Assembly: GCA_028818995.1 (NCBI GenBank)
Contig: JAPPMR010000764.1
Span: forward strand, 1-7,245
Length of the DNA: 7,245 bases
From: Candidatus Poribacteria bacterium
GTDB lineage: Bacteria > Poribacteria > WGA-4E > WGA-3G
Direction: 5' to 3'
Below, one piece after another: positions 1 through 6,106 of this stretch. The notes below the pieces were generated by a model. That model was not told the origin of the DNA. It saw nothing but the letters and a program-made list of their open reading frames with translations, and did no database searches. A program made the translations under genes and the position numbers. Position 1 is the first letter of the stretch, and every line of letters starts with the position of its first letter.

Positions 1-385
1 AGAAGTTCCGGTAATAAGCGAGCATCAAGGTGACACCCGCATCGTGGCAGGCATCCACCATCCGCTGACACTCCTCAACCGTCATCGCCATGGGTTTCTC
101 ACAGAGAATGTGCTTACCTGCTTCTGCTGTGCGGATAACGTGTTCACAGTGCAGATACGGCGGCGTTGCGACGTAGATTGCATTGAGTTCATCATCCGTT
201 AGAAGATCGTCTATGTTGGTATAGACACGTTTCGCACCGTGTCTTTCAGCAAAGGCTTCCGCTTTTGCACGGTCCCGTCGCATTACAGCGATGAGTTCCG
301 AGTCATCGACGCTATAAAGCGGGGGTCCGCCTTTATATTCAGCAACATCACCACAACCGAGTATCCCCCATCTGAGTGTTGCCAT
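1..385 (-). CDS. Gfo/Idh/MocA family NAD(P)-dependent oxidoreductase, N-terminal part (3' end outside window)
   Basis: The reverse strand reads 128 uninterrupted codons from the ATG at 385 to the window edge, so about the first third of a usual 330-400 residue family member is present. The protein opens MATLRWGILGCGDVAE, where GILGCG (residues 7-12) is the glycine-rich dinucleotide-binding turn of a Rossmann fold. ATPPYLH (73-79) follows strand 4, and CEKPMA (95-100) holds the family's EKP motif, whose lysine normally contacts cofactor and substrate. Members oxidise or reduce sugars, inositols and related polyols, but the substrate-determining C-terminal domain is missing, so no substrate can be named. 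The start is supported by an AAGGA ribosome site (395-399 on the plus strand) nine bases upstream. The next genes upstream (424-1749) are on the same strand but have no evident functional link. Confidence 0.93.
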   Translation of the reverse strand, partial: MATLRWGILGCGDVAEYKGGPPLYSVDDSELIAVMRRDRAKAEAFAERHGAKRVYTNIDDLLTDDELNAIYVATPPYLHCEHVIRTAEAGKHILCEKPMAMTVEECQRMVDACHDAGVTLMLAYYRNF

Positions 386-423
386 AAAATTTATTCCTTT
401 TGTTTGGTTGTAATACGTGCTTC

Positions 424-708
424 TCAAATTGAGTGGATTTCGTTAGAATTCCCATTTGAGTCTAAAGATCGCTGGAATTCCTCAAAACTCAGTACATAAA
501 ATGCTTGGCGGTGTAACTCTCGTAGACGTTGCTCTGAATCAATACGGTGAAGCGCAGATGCCAATTTTGGCAAGTTGCGCACGTCGAAACGGACCTCTAA
601 GGTTTCAAGGATACCCTCAATAAGACTTTCTTGTGTTCCTTGCTGAAGAAAATGTGGAATAAACCGTTGCATGATCGCCTCTATTTTCAACACATATCTT
701 AGACACAT
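424..708 (-). CDS. Short Rpn-like C-terminal tail ORF, probable remnant of a duplicated nuclease gene
   Basis: This 94-codon frame lacks any nuclease core. From about residue 9 it aligns with the C-terminal tail of the neighbouring 344-residue protein: IMQRFIPHFLQQGTQESLIE here matches IMQ..VIQHFLQKG and GTRESLIE there, and both continue as ILETLEVRF or IVENLEVRF, then RNL. The neighbour's GIEQ repeats between HFLQ.G and GT.ESLIEG are missing. The ATG at 708 lies only six bases after the neighbour's TAG stop, and the first residues (MCLRYV) do not align, so the start may be fortuitous. An internal ATG opens MQRFIPHF. I infer a tandem partial duplication or the last piece of a second Rpn-family gene whose catalytic part was lost. 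The copies have diverged at many positions, so the event is not recent. It may not be translated. Confidence 0.55.
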   Translation of the reverse strand: MCLRYVLKIEAIMQRFIPHFLQQGTQESLIEGILETLEVRFDVRNLPKLASALHRIDSEQRLRELHRQAFYVLSFEEFQRSLDSNGNSNEIHSI

Positions 709-714
709 CCAGCA

Positions 715-1749
715 CTAAAGAGAACCGTTGTCATTAGTGTTGTCGGTTATACCTAAGGTTTGCCAAAATGCCTCAAGGCTCGGTGTCTGTAGTGCCTCAC
801 GGCGCAATTGTCTGAGACGTTGCAAGTTGTCAACGTGCGCAAGCGTCGCTGCCACTGCTTGCAAGTTGCGTGCATTGAAACGGACCTCCAGATTTTCAAC
901 GATACCTTCAATAAGACTTTCTCGTGTTCCGCGTTCAATACCTTGTTCAATACCTTGTTCAATACCTTTCTGCAGGAAATGTTGGATAACTGATGATTCT
1001 TGCATGATTGTCTCCATTATAGTCTCACGAATGGTTGGATAACCAAATACTAACCCGCCCAAAATCGCTAAATCTACCAAATAATCCGCCTTTGCTATGT
1101 TATCTTGTGGTACAGAGTCGGCGGCCTCAACGCATTGCCGGATCCACTCCTCAGGTTCCGTATTTTCAGGGCGCTTCATCAACGGCGTAAAAGGTATTAA
1201 GCCCTTTACACCTGCTTCGAGAAACGGTAAACCTTCCAAATCGTATAGCCGGATCACTTTGTATCGGATGCGAATCTCATAGTCCACCATCTCTTGAATA
1301 TATTCACCGGGGTCTGTTCTACCCGCTCGCGGGTGCAGGTAGATAACGTGCGAATAAATCGGCAGCTGAAAGGCATCAATCCCTCTGCCAACATAACCTG
1401 CCATACGATACGGCATCGGGACCTCTCTACTATCGTGTGTTTGCATTTCCAAATGCACAATAACTTCCTTGCCGCGAACGTTTGCGCGTATAAAACTATC
1501 CGCACGATTAGACCTGACAGTGGGCTGCTCAGTTTCAAGCACTTCGATCACTTCCGCGTCTGGGATGCTGAGGCTAAACTGCAACCAATCTTCGGGGTTT
1601 TGGTGAATGAGTGCTTTTGAAACGGTATCATATTGTTGCCGCCTATTAGATGCTGTCCGCTCCCGTCTTTGCGCCATATCAGATACACTGGCGGTACAAA
1701 ACCGCGCCAGCCCTTTTCTCATGCACAGTAAGTTATTAAAGTCTAACAC
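715..1749 (-). CDS. Rpn-family PD-(D/E)XK nuclease / putative transposase-like protein
   Basis: This open frame of 344 codons resembles the Rpn (recombination-promoting nuclease) / 'putative transposase' proteins that are abundant in cyanobacteria and other large-genome bacteria. The conserved core starts near residue 39 (QYDTVSKALI) and includes SNRADSFIRANVRGKEVIVH, then LEMQ. D84 and E101-x-Q103 fit the acidic residue and E-x-Q element of the PD-(D/E)XK nuclease core. MPYRMAGYVGRG and HVIYLHP follow as in the family. The C-terminal tail has the repeated GIEQGIEQGIERG segment (262-274) and a helical region. Known members cut DNA and can raise recombination; activity here is inferred. No start has a good ribosome site. 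Homology begins after residue 35, so M26 (base 1674, MAQRRERTA) is an equally likely start. Downstream, the tail is duplicated at 424-708. Confidence 0.85.
   Translation of the reverse strand: MLDFNNLLCMRKGLARFCTASVSDMAQRRERTASNRRQQYDTVSKALIHQNPEDWLQFSLSIPDAEVIEVLETEQPTVRSNRADSFIRANVRGKEVIVHLEMQTHDSREVPMPYRMAGYVGRGIDAFQLPIYSHVIYLHPRAGRTDPGEYIQEMVDYEIRIRYKVIRLYDLEGLPFLEAGVKGLIPFTPLMKRPENTEPEEWIRQCVEAADSVPQDNIAKADYLVDLAILGGLVFGYPTIRETIMETIMQESSVIQHFLQKGIEQGIEQGIERGTRESLIEGIVENLEVRFNARNLQAVAATLAHVDNLQRLRQLRREALQTPSLEAFWQTLGITDNTNDNGSL
934..969 (-). repeat. Three tandem 12-base units encoding GIEQ-type repeats
   Basis: The plus strand reads ttcaataccttg twice, then ttcaatacctttc, giving three back-to-back 12-base units (934-945, 946-957, 958-969). 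On the minus strand they encode residues 261-272 of the Rpn-like protein (KGIEQGIEQGIE), so each unit adds four residues and keeps frame. The nearly identical units suggest slippage-driven length variation. The diverged copy at 424-708 has none of these units at the equivalent place. Confidence 0.9.
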
Positions 1750-1799
1750 ATATTAGCAGTGAGTGTCAAACAATTTTGGGAACGTGCGCCTATTCTCTG

Positions 1800-1828
1800 T
1801 TGAACAGGAAACCGAAATCTGTTAGGAT
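1800..1828 (+). promoter_or_regulatory. Putative sigma70 promoter for the VOC gene
   Basis: TTGAAC (1800-1805) and TAGGAT (1823-1828) are separated by 17 bases and match 4/6 and 4/6 of the consensus hexamers. TGT immediately before TAGGAT gives the TGn of an extended -10 element. It lies 31 bases before the VOC start codon, which suits a short leader. Predicted by eye only. Confidence 0.45.
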
Positions 1829-1845
1829 ATTTGGAAAGAAAAAAC

Positions 1846-1851
1846 AGGAGG
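1846..1851 (+). promoter_or_regulatory. Ribosome binding site of the VOC gene
   Basis: A perfect AGGAGG lies seven bases before the ATG at 1859. It fixes this start over the overlapping longer frame opening at 1776. Confidence 0.85.
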
Positions 1852-1858
1852 ATAGACA

Positions 1859-2254
1859 ATGGCAACCAACGCAATACTTGAGAGGATCTACCCATTTTTT
1901 ATCGTCGACAACCTTGCGGCATCAATCGACTTTTACAATCAAAAACTCGGTTTTGAGACAGACCTGCTTATCCCAGAAGATGATCCGTTTTTTGGGATCG
2001 TGTCTCGTGATAACGTGCGGATACTTCTCAAGCATATCACTGAATTTATTCATCCAGTACCGAACCATACGCGGCACGAATGGGCGAGATGGGACGCTTT
2101 TATTTTTACTCCTGATCCGGACACATTGTTTGCTGAGTATGAATCTCGTGGACTGGAATTCCACGAACCGCTCGAAGACACCGACGATGGTCTCCGTGCC
2201 TTTGAACTCAAGGATCACGATGGGTACGTTTTGTGTTTTGGGAAACCGCTTTGA
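1859..2254 (+). CDS. VOC-fold protein (glyoxalase / bleomycin-resistance-like)
   Basis: This is a 131-residue protein, the usual length for a two-module VOC (vicinal oxygen chelate) protein. The first beta-alpha-beta unit reads YPFFIVDNLAASIDFYNQKL (11-30), then GFE. The second is AFIFTPDPDTLFAEYESRGL (80-99), and the closing strand is ELKDHDGYVLCFGKP (116-130), matching the familiar 'DPDG..' end. VOC enzymes usually bind a metal through a His on strand 1 and a Glu on the last strand. Here strand 1 has aromatic residues (IYPFF) and the final strand has C125 where the Glu often sits, so it may bind ligands like bleomycin-resistance proteins rather than act as a glyoxalase. The substrate is unknown. 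It is the only complete gene on the plus strand, is divergent from the Rpn-like gene and converges on the kinase gene with a 26-base gap and no visible terminator. Confidence 0.92.
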   Translation: MATNAILERIYPFFIVDNLAASIDFYNQKLGFETDLLIPEDDPFFGIVSRDNVRILLKHITEFIHPVPNHTRHEWARWDAFIFTPDPDTLFAEYESRGLEFHEPLEDTDDGLRAFELKDHDGYVLCFGKPL

Positions 2255-2280
2255 ACAGATAGGAATTGAGATTTGATTAA

Positions 2281-4818
2281 CTATCGCTGGGCGTTTTCAA
2301 TTGCCATCAAAAGGTTGTGAGCACGTTGATAGTTTTTATCAATCGTTAGAGCTAGTTCAACGGAACTTTTCGCAGCTTGACGGGCACCCTTCCTAAGATG
2401 TGTAATACCTAAGTTATAGTATGCTTCTTTAAGTTTGTAATTAACGGCTACTGCCTTGCCAAAAGCACTTATTGCTTTAGGATATTCTTTCACTTCAAGG
2501 TAAGCACATCCGAGATTATAATGTGCTACTGCGAATTCTGAGTTAACCCTTATAGCTTGTTCAAATTGCTTAATCGCTTTGTTATAATTATTACGTTCAA
2601 ACTCAATGCAACCTTGATTATTACGAGAGACAGCGCGAGAGGCAATACTCCTATAATTCTGAATCCGAATTTTCTTAGGAGGTTCTGGCCCTATTAATTC
2701 TTCAGCATTCCCTTGTTTGGCTTTGTCTAGTTGGTCCCGTAAGGACGTATTTTCATTACGTAAACTTCGGTTTTGACGGATGAGACCTGCGTTTTCACTT
2801 TGCAATTTCTGATTTTGGCGTTGTGTCTCTACTTTTTCGTTTTGCAACTGCTGGACTTGCTCAGTCAATTTTTTCGCTTCTGAAGTCTTGTCTGTCAATT
2901 GTTTTTGTAAGTTTCGATTTTGGGTGAGAGTCTCTGTTTTTTCCCTTTGCAATCGCTGGATAGTAGCAGTTTGATTTGCAGTTCCCTGATCGTTTCCAAC
3001 CAATTGCTTTTTCAGTTCTCGGTTCTCGTTGAGCACAGCGGCTTTATCATCTCGTAACTGTTGAATTTCAGTATCCTTTTTAATCAGTCGAGCCTGCCAC
3101 TCTTGATTTTCATCTTCCTGCTCATTTAGTTGCCTTCTTAAACTTATCACATCTCCAAATGTTGTGTTTGTCGTAGATGTTCTATTGTCTAATTTTTTTT
3201 GCAATTCACCATTATCACGACTGAGCTTTTGGTTGGTACTTTTTAAGGTCTGAACCGAAGAAGTCAAACTTTGAATTTCCAAGCCTTTCTGACGGATTTC
3301 GGATTCCTTTTGAGCGAGTTGTTTCGTCAACTCAGTGTTTTGCGAGAAGGCTGTATCTTTTGCATCCATTTGTGTTAGAAACGCAATAAAACAAATGGCT
3401 AATGCTAAACCTAAAGTACCAGCAGTAGCAGAGTGCCAATTACTTTTTATTCCCTCAGTAACATATTTTAATCCCTCGGTAACATATTGCCAAAAGTTAG
3501 TCACAGGATTTGGTGTAGGATCAGGGGATGGTGGCACCGGCCCAGGAGGCTTTGGAGGGACAGGAGGTGGCATGGTAGATTTTATAGCGGCCAAAAGTTG
3601 ACGGGCAGGCTGATAGTGTGCATCAATGCTTAAGGCTTCATTTGCCGCTGCTATCGCTTTGTTATTGTCTCCTGATTCAAAATAAGCAATGCCCAACCCG
3701 TGGTATGCCTCTTTATAATTTTTCTTAAACTTTATCGCTTCTTGAAATGCATTAATTGCATTCGCATACTGTTTGATATGTCGGTAAACATGTCCGCAGC
3801 CGAAGTGTGCCATTTCATAATCGGGTTTGATGTCTATCGCTTTTTGGTATTCCGCAAGTGCCTCATTATACTGTCCACCTTTTCTAAAGAAATCCCCTCG
3901 ACTACTATACGTATTGGCATCTTGTTTTGGCAATACTGTTTCCAATGGTTCTAACTGATCAATGGAAGTTTTAGCACAAAAGTCCTTTAAGGCTGCAGCC
4001 AACTGTTGAACATCAGGGGACAAGTTTTCAAGCTGCTGGAAAATGTCTGATTGATCAGGGTCTTCAAAATCCTTTTTTGAAAACAGTAAACCTCTATCAA
4101 CTCGCTTCTCATCTCCAAACTGAACCCAGAGGTCTGGTTTTTCGGATAGACTCAAAAACGAAAGATAAATAACCAATTCCGAGAAATAGTCAACCTTTTC
4201 ACTGGCTTTTCCACCACCTACGATTCTTTGTGGATGTTGATATTCTGGTAAACCCACAATCTGCTCCGTTTGACCGTGAAGGGCAGGAACAGATAAACTG
4301 TCATAGTCTATCAACTTAATTTTGACACCAGTACCACTTCTTTCAAGCAGAATATTTCCATCCTGCAGGTCTCCATGTGCAATTTGATGCTTATGAAGAA
4401 CAGCAACCATTTTCTGGAATTCAGTGGCTACAACTTTAAGAATGTGAGGGTCCCGTAAATTTCCTTCAATAAATTTTCGGAGTGATACACCATCTGCCCA
4501 TTCCATCCGTGTGACGGGGTACTTGGTGCCATTTATCAAAACGCCTTCTGAGACGTATTCAAAATCAACAAAATATGGTAAACGAATCTGTTTCAGGTAA
4601 GTAGATATTTTTTCATATCTAATTTGAGCATTACCAACATCTTTAACCCAACACCGCAGCGCGAAAGTTTTAGAGGCAACTTTAACAGGATAGACTCTCG
4701 AAAAACCACCGGATATCCCTTTCATGGGTTTTCCGTTTTCCAGTATGGGGTCTAACACACTGAAATCAAAAGCATTCTTGATAAAGAGTTCATAATCGGA
4801 AAAACTTGGCCAAAGCAT
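2281..4818 (-). CDS. Membrane-anchored Ser/Thr-type protein kinase with TPR and coiled-coil domains (vWA-PP2C-kinase triad)
   Basis: The protein has 845 residues. The kinase domain spans about 30-290: Gly-loop GISGGFSRVY (34-43), catalytic HGDLQDGN (148-155; D150, N155) and metal-binding D171 in DYD in place of DFG. The strand-3 lysine position holds R55 (FALRCW). Three TPRs follow (about 302-403), then a Pro-rich linker (416-438), one TM helix (about 464-482), a Gln/Asn-rich coiled coil (about 486-700) and three more TPRs (about 730-831). Lysines just before the helix suggest the kinase lies in the cytoplasm and the coiled coil and second TPR block outside. The start is supported by GGAGG four bases upstream. 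It follows the PP2C gene by 24 bases, so the two are probably co-transcribed. Together with the vWA gene this matches the TerY-phosphorylation triad. Substrates are unknown. Confidence 0.93.
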   Translation of the reverse strand: MLWPSFSDYELFIKNAFDFSVLDPILENGKPMKGISGGFSRVYPVKVASKTFALRCWVKDVGNAQIRYEKISTYLKQIRLPYFVDFEYVSEGVLINGTKYPVTRMEWADGVSLRKFIEGNLRDPHILKVVATEFQKMVAVLHKHQIAHGDLQDGNILLERSGTGVKIKLIDYDSLSVPALHGQTEQIVGLPEYQHPQRIVGGGKASEKVDYFSELVIYLSFLSLSEKPDLWVQFGDEKRVDRGLLFSKKDFEDPDQSDIFQQLENLSPDVQQLAAALKDFCAKTSIDQLEPLETVLPKQDANTYSSRGDFFRKGGQYNEALAEYQKAIDIKPDYEMAHFGCGHVYRHIKQYANAINAFQEAIKFKKNYKEAYHGLGIAYFESGDNNKAIAAANEALSIDAHYQPARQLLAAIKSTMPPPVPPKPPGPVPPSPDPTPNPVTNFWQYVTEGLKYVTEGIKSNWHSATAGTLGLALAICFIAFLTQMDAKDTAFSQNTELTKQLAQKESEIRQKGLEIQSLTSSVQTLKSTNQKLSRDNGELQKKLDNRTSTTNTTFGDVISLRRQLNEQEDENQEWQARLIKKDTEIQQLRDDKAAVLNENRELKKQLVGNDQGTANQTATIQRLQREKTETLTQNRNLQKQLTDKTSEAKKLTEQVQQLQNEKVETQRQNQKLQSENAGLIRQNRSLRNENTSLRDQLDKAKQGNAEELIGPEPPKKIRIQNYRSIASRAVSRNNQGCIEFERNNYNKAIKQFEQAIRVNSEFAVAHYNLGCAYLEVKEYPKAISAFGKAVAVNYKLKEAYYNLGITHLRKGARQAAKSSVELALTIDKNYQRAHNLLMAIENAQR
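2749..3063 (-). repeat. Three 35-residue coiled-coil repeat units inside the kinase gene
   Basis: Residues 586-620, 621-655 and 656-690 start with related 18-residue blocks: QQLRDDKAAVLNENRELK, QRLQREKTETLTQNRNLQ and QQLQNEKVETQRQNQKLQ. The spacing of exactly 35 residues (105 bases, five heptads) keeps the heptad register. A looser fourth copy begins near residue 523 (QTLKSTNQKLSRDNGELQ), 63 residues (nine heptads) earlier. Confidence 0.7.
3451..3487 (-). repeat. Imperfect 21-base tandem repeat encoding YVTEG(L/I)K twice
   Basis: On the plus strand, tccctcagtaacatat (3451-3466) recurs 21 bases later as tccctcggtaacatat (3472-3487) with one mismatch. It encodes residues 445-458 of the kinase, a seven-residue duplication in the juxtamembrane stretch just before the TM helix. 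Confidence 0.75.
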
Positions 4819-4822
4819 AGGT

Positions 4823-4827
4823 CCTCC
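4823..4827 (-). promoter_or_regulatory. Ribosome binding site of the kinase gene
   Basis: The minus strand reads GGAGG followed by four bases and then the ATG at 4818. It sits in the 24-base gap after the PP2C stop codon. A weaker AGGAC relic is kept in the same place before the decayed kinase start at 6015. Confidence 0.8.
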
Positions 4828-4842
4828 AAGTCGGATATTCTG

Positions 4843-5745
4843 CTAATCATACCTTAGTATGAAGTAGAAGATTAGGTAAAGAACAATAAGTGTTCCTCCT
4901 CCGGCGAGTAAGCAAGCTAAGAAAACAAGCCAAGGATTCTGTTGCCGTTCTGACTCTTGATGGAAAGACTCAAGTTTCGGTAGATGCTGATCAGATTCAA
5001 TGGAAATTATCAGAAACGCTACATCGTCATTCACAAGACGAAGATCTTCGGTCTCACGCGCTTTTTCAATAAAACCCTTGAATTGCTGTTCATGCTCGCC
5101 ATCTATACTAATGAGCTGTTCAAGCGCGTCCTCCAATTTCCCAGCCTCCTCATGCTGTATAATCCACTTTGCCAAAGCATCAGTGGCTAAGATAAATATA
5201 TCACCTGGATTCGTTTGTCCGGTTACAAAAGTTGGTTCACAAAGACTATCCTTCGCAAAACTAGCGAAACTCTCAGGGCGATTCGTAAAATCTTCTGATT
5301 TTTTTATTAAGTAACTTTCTTTCAGTTCAGAGGTCGCAATATGAAATAAACAACTATCTCCTATAATCATTGCTTTCCATTCTGCTTTAGTCTTGTCAAT
5401 TTCAAGCCCAACAAAGGTAGAAGCAGCAGATTCTGATCTGGATAATCGGTCTATCGACATAAACCTCTTTGTCTCCCGAACCGTTGCAACCACCTGTTTT
5501 AACCATTTCTGTTGTAGAGACTCTATCCATTCGTTCCAATTCTCCTTCTTCAAAGATAAAGTTGTTTCTTCACAGAAATCCTTTACGAGAAGTTCCGCCC
5601 ACATTTTTGGATAGAACGACCTTGTAGCACCATCTGCGACTGCGTAACGGGATTTATCTTCGTTAAGCTCAATAGCATCTTGGCAATCAGTTAAAGTTTC
5701 TCCTTCTTTCGGCGCAATGAATTTGTTAGACCTTAACTTTACCAT
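4843..5745 (-). CDS. PP2C-family protein phosphatase with C-terminal membrane helix (vWA-PP2C-kinase triad)
   Basis: This 300-residue protein has the acidic motifs of metal-dependent PP2C phosphatases in order: CQDA with D23, VADGATRSF with D38-G39, ASTFVG (108-113), IGDSCLF (128-134), ATDALAKW with D189, and NDDVAFLI with D240/D241. The ADGAT version of the second motif replaces the classic DGxGG, as in the PP2C_2-type bacterial group. A short linker leads to one hydrophobic helix (about 271-297) ending in RYD, so the catalytic domain should face the cytoplasm, tethered to the membrane. It presumably removes phosphates added by the kinase encoded 24 bases downstream. The start has AGGA nine bases upstream. 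The 361-base gap to the vWA gene holds a kinase pseudogene whose last aligned codon is only 25 bases before this start. Confidence 0.92.
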   Translation of the reverse strand: MVKLRSNKFIAPKEGETLTDCQDAIELNEDKSRYAVADGATRSFYPKMWAELLVKDFCEETTLSLKKENWNEWIESLQQKWLKQVVATVRETKRFMSIDRLSRSESAASTFVGLEIDKTKAEWKAMIIGDSCLFHIATSELKESYLIKKSEDFTNRPESFASFAKDSLCEPTFVTGQTNPGDIFILATDALAKWIIQHEEAGKLEDALEQLISIDGEHEQQFKGFIEKARETEDLRLVNDDVAFLIISIESDQHLPKLESFHQESERQQNPWLVFLACLLAGGGTLIVLYLIFYFILRYD

Positions 5746-5770
5746 CAGAATAAGTCCTACGAATCAATTT

Positions 5771-6015
5771 TCAAAGTATTTCCTCGTACGTCCATTTCAT
5801 GTAAGTGATAAGGTACTTAATTTCCTTCACCGGAACACCTTGGAAAACATCCCCAAGATCGAAAAGTGAGACAAGCAGCCAAGCCCAATAGGACAACCTA
5901 TTGAAAACCACCGGACACCCTTTCAAAGGCTTTGTGTCTTTGAATTTTATCTAATACACTTAAATCAGACGTACATCAGAGCGAATTCACAGGCGAGTCG
6001 GGTTGACCATAGTAT
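5771..6015 (-). pseudogene. Decayed N-terminal fragment of a second protein kinase gene
   Basis: No intact frame exists here, but the minus strand aligns piecewise with the start of the 845-residue kinase. ATA CTA TGG at 6015 matches ATG CTT TGG (start codon lost), with an AGGAC relic four bases upstream (6020-6024). LWSTRLACEF matches LWPSFSDYELF. After a shift of frame, SDLSVLDKI then KAFERVSGGF matches FDFSVLDPI then KPMKGISGGF, including the Gly-loop. A stop or frameshift follows, then IGCPIGLG against RVYPVKVA. About 75 bases covering the end of strand 3 and the C-helix are missing. Then VFQGVPVKEIKYLITYMKW matches YVSEGVLINGTKYPVTRMEW, and a TGA ends the stretch. The rest of the kinase is absent. 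Divergence from the intact gene is large, so this is an old paralogue rather than a fresh duplicate. Confidence 0.8.
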
Positions 6016-6106
6016 GACTGTCCTAAACTTAAGTGGGTTAATTACCTCTCAGCACATAGCACTTCTTCAGATATAAATACTGTGAGTCTAGCGAGCGAAG
6101 TCTTTG

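Noticed and set aside
239..499. A plus-strand 86-codon frame at the left edge
   Set aside because: It overlaps the clear Gfo/Idh/MocA gene on the opposite strand and has no recognisable protein features.
424..1749. An insertion sequence, since Rpn-like proteins are often labelled putative transposases
   Set aside because: No terminal inverted repeats or target-site duplications were seen around the genes, and the family is better described as nucleases than as IS transposases.
1776..2276. A 166-codon plus-strand frame overlapping the VOC gene
   Set aside because: It lies in another frame over the VOC gene, which has a perfect ribosome site and clear family motifs. The longer frame's translation resembles no family.
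2255..2280. Bidirectional terminator between the convergent VOC and kinase genes
   Set aside because: No stable stem-loop with a T-run is visible in the 26-base gap.
3335..3601. A Gly-rich plus-strand frame (GVGSGDGGTGPGGFGGTGGG)
   Set aside because: It is the antisense image of the kinase's Pro-rich linker and TM region, with no ribosome site seen.
5733..5750. Promoter for the PP2C gene (TTGAAA near 5774 with TATTCT downstream)
   Set aside because: The -10 candidate would overlap the ribosome site region and place the transcription start inside the coding region.
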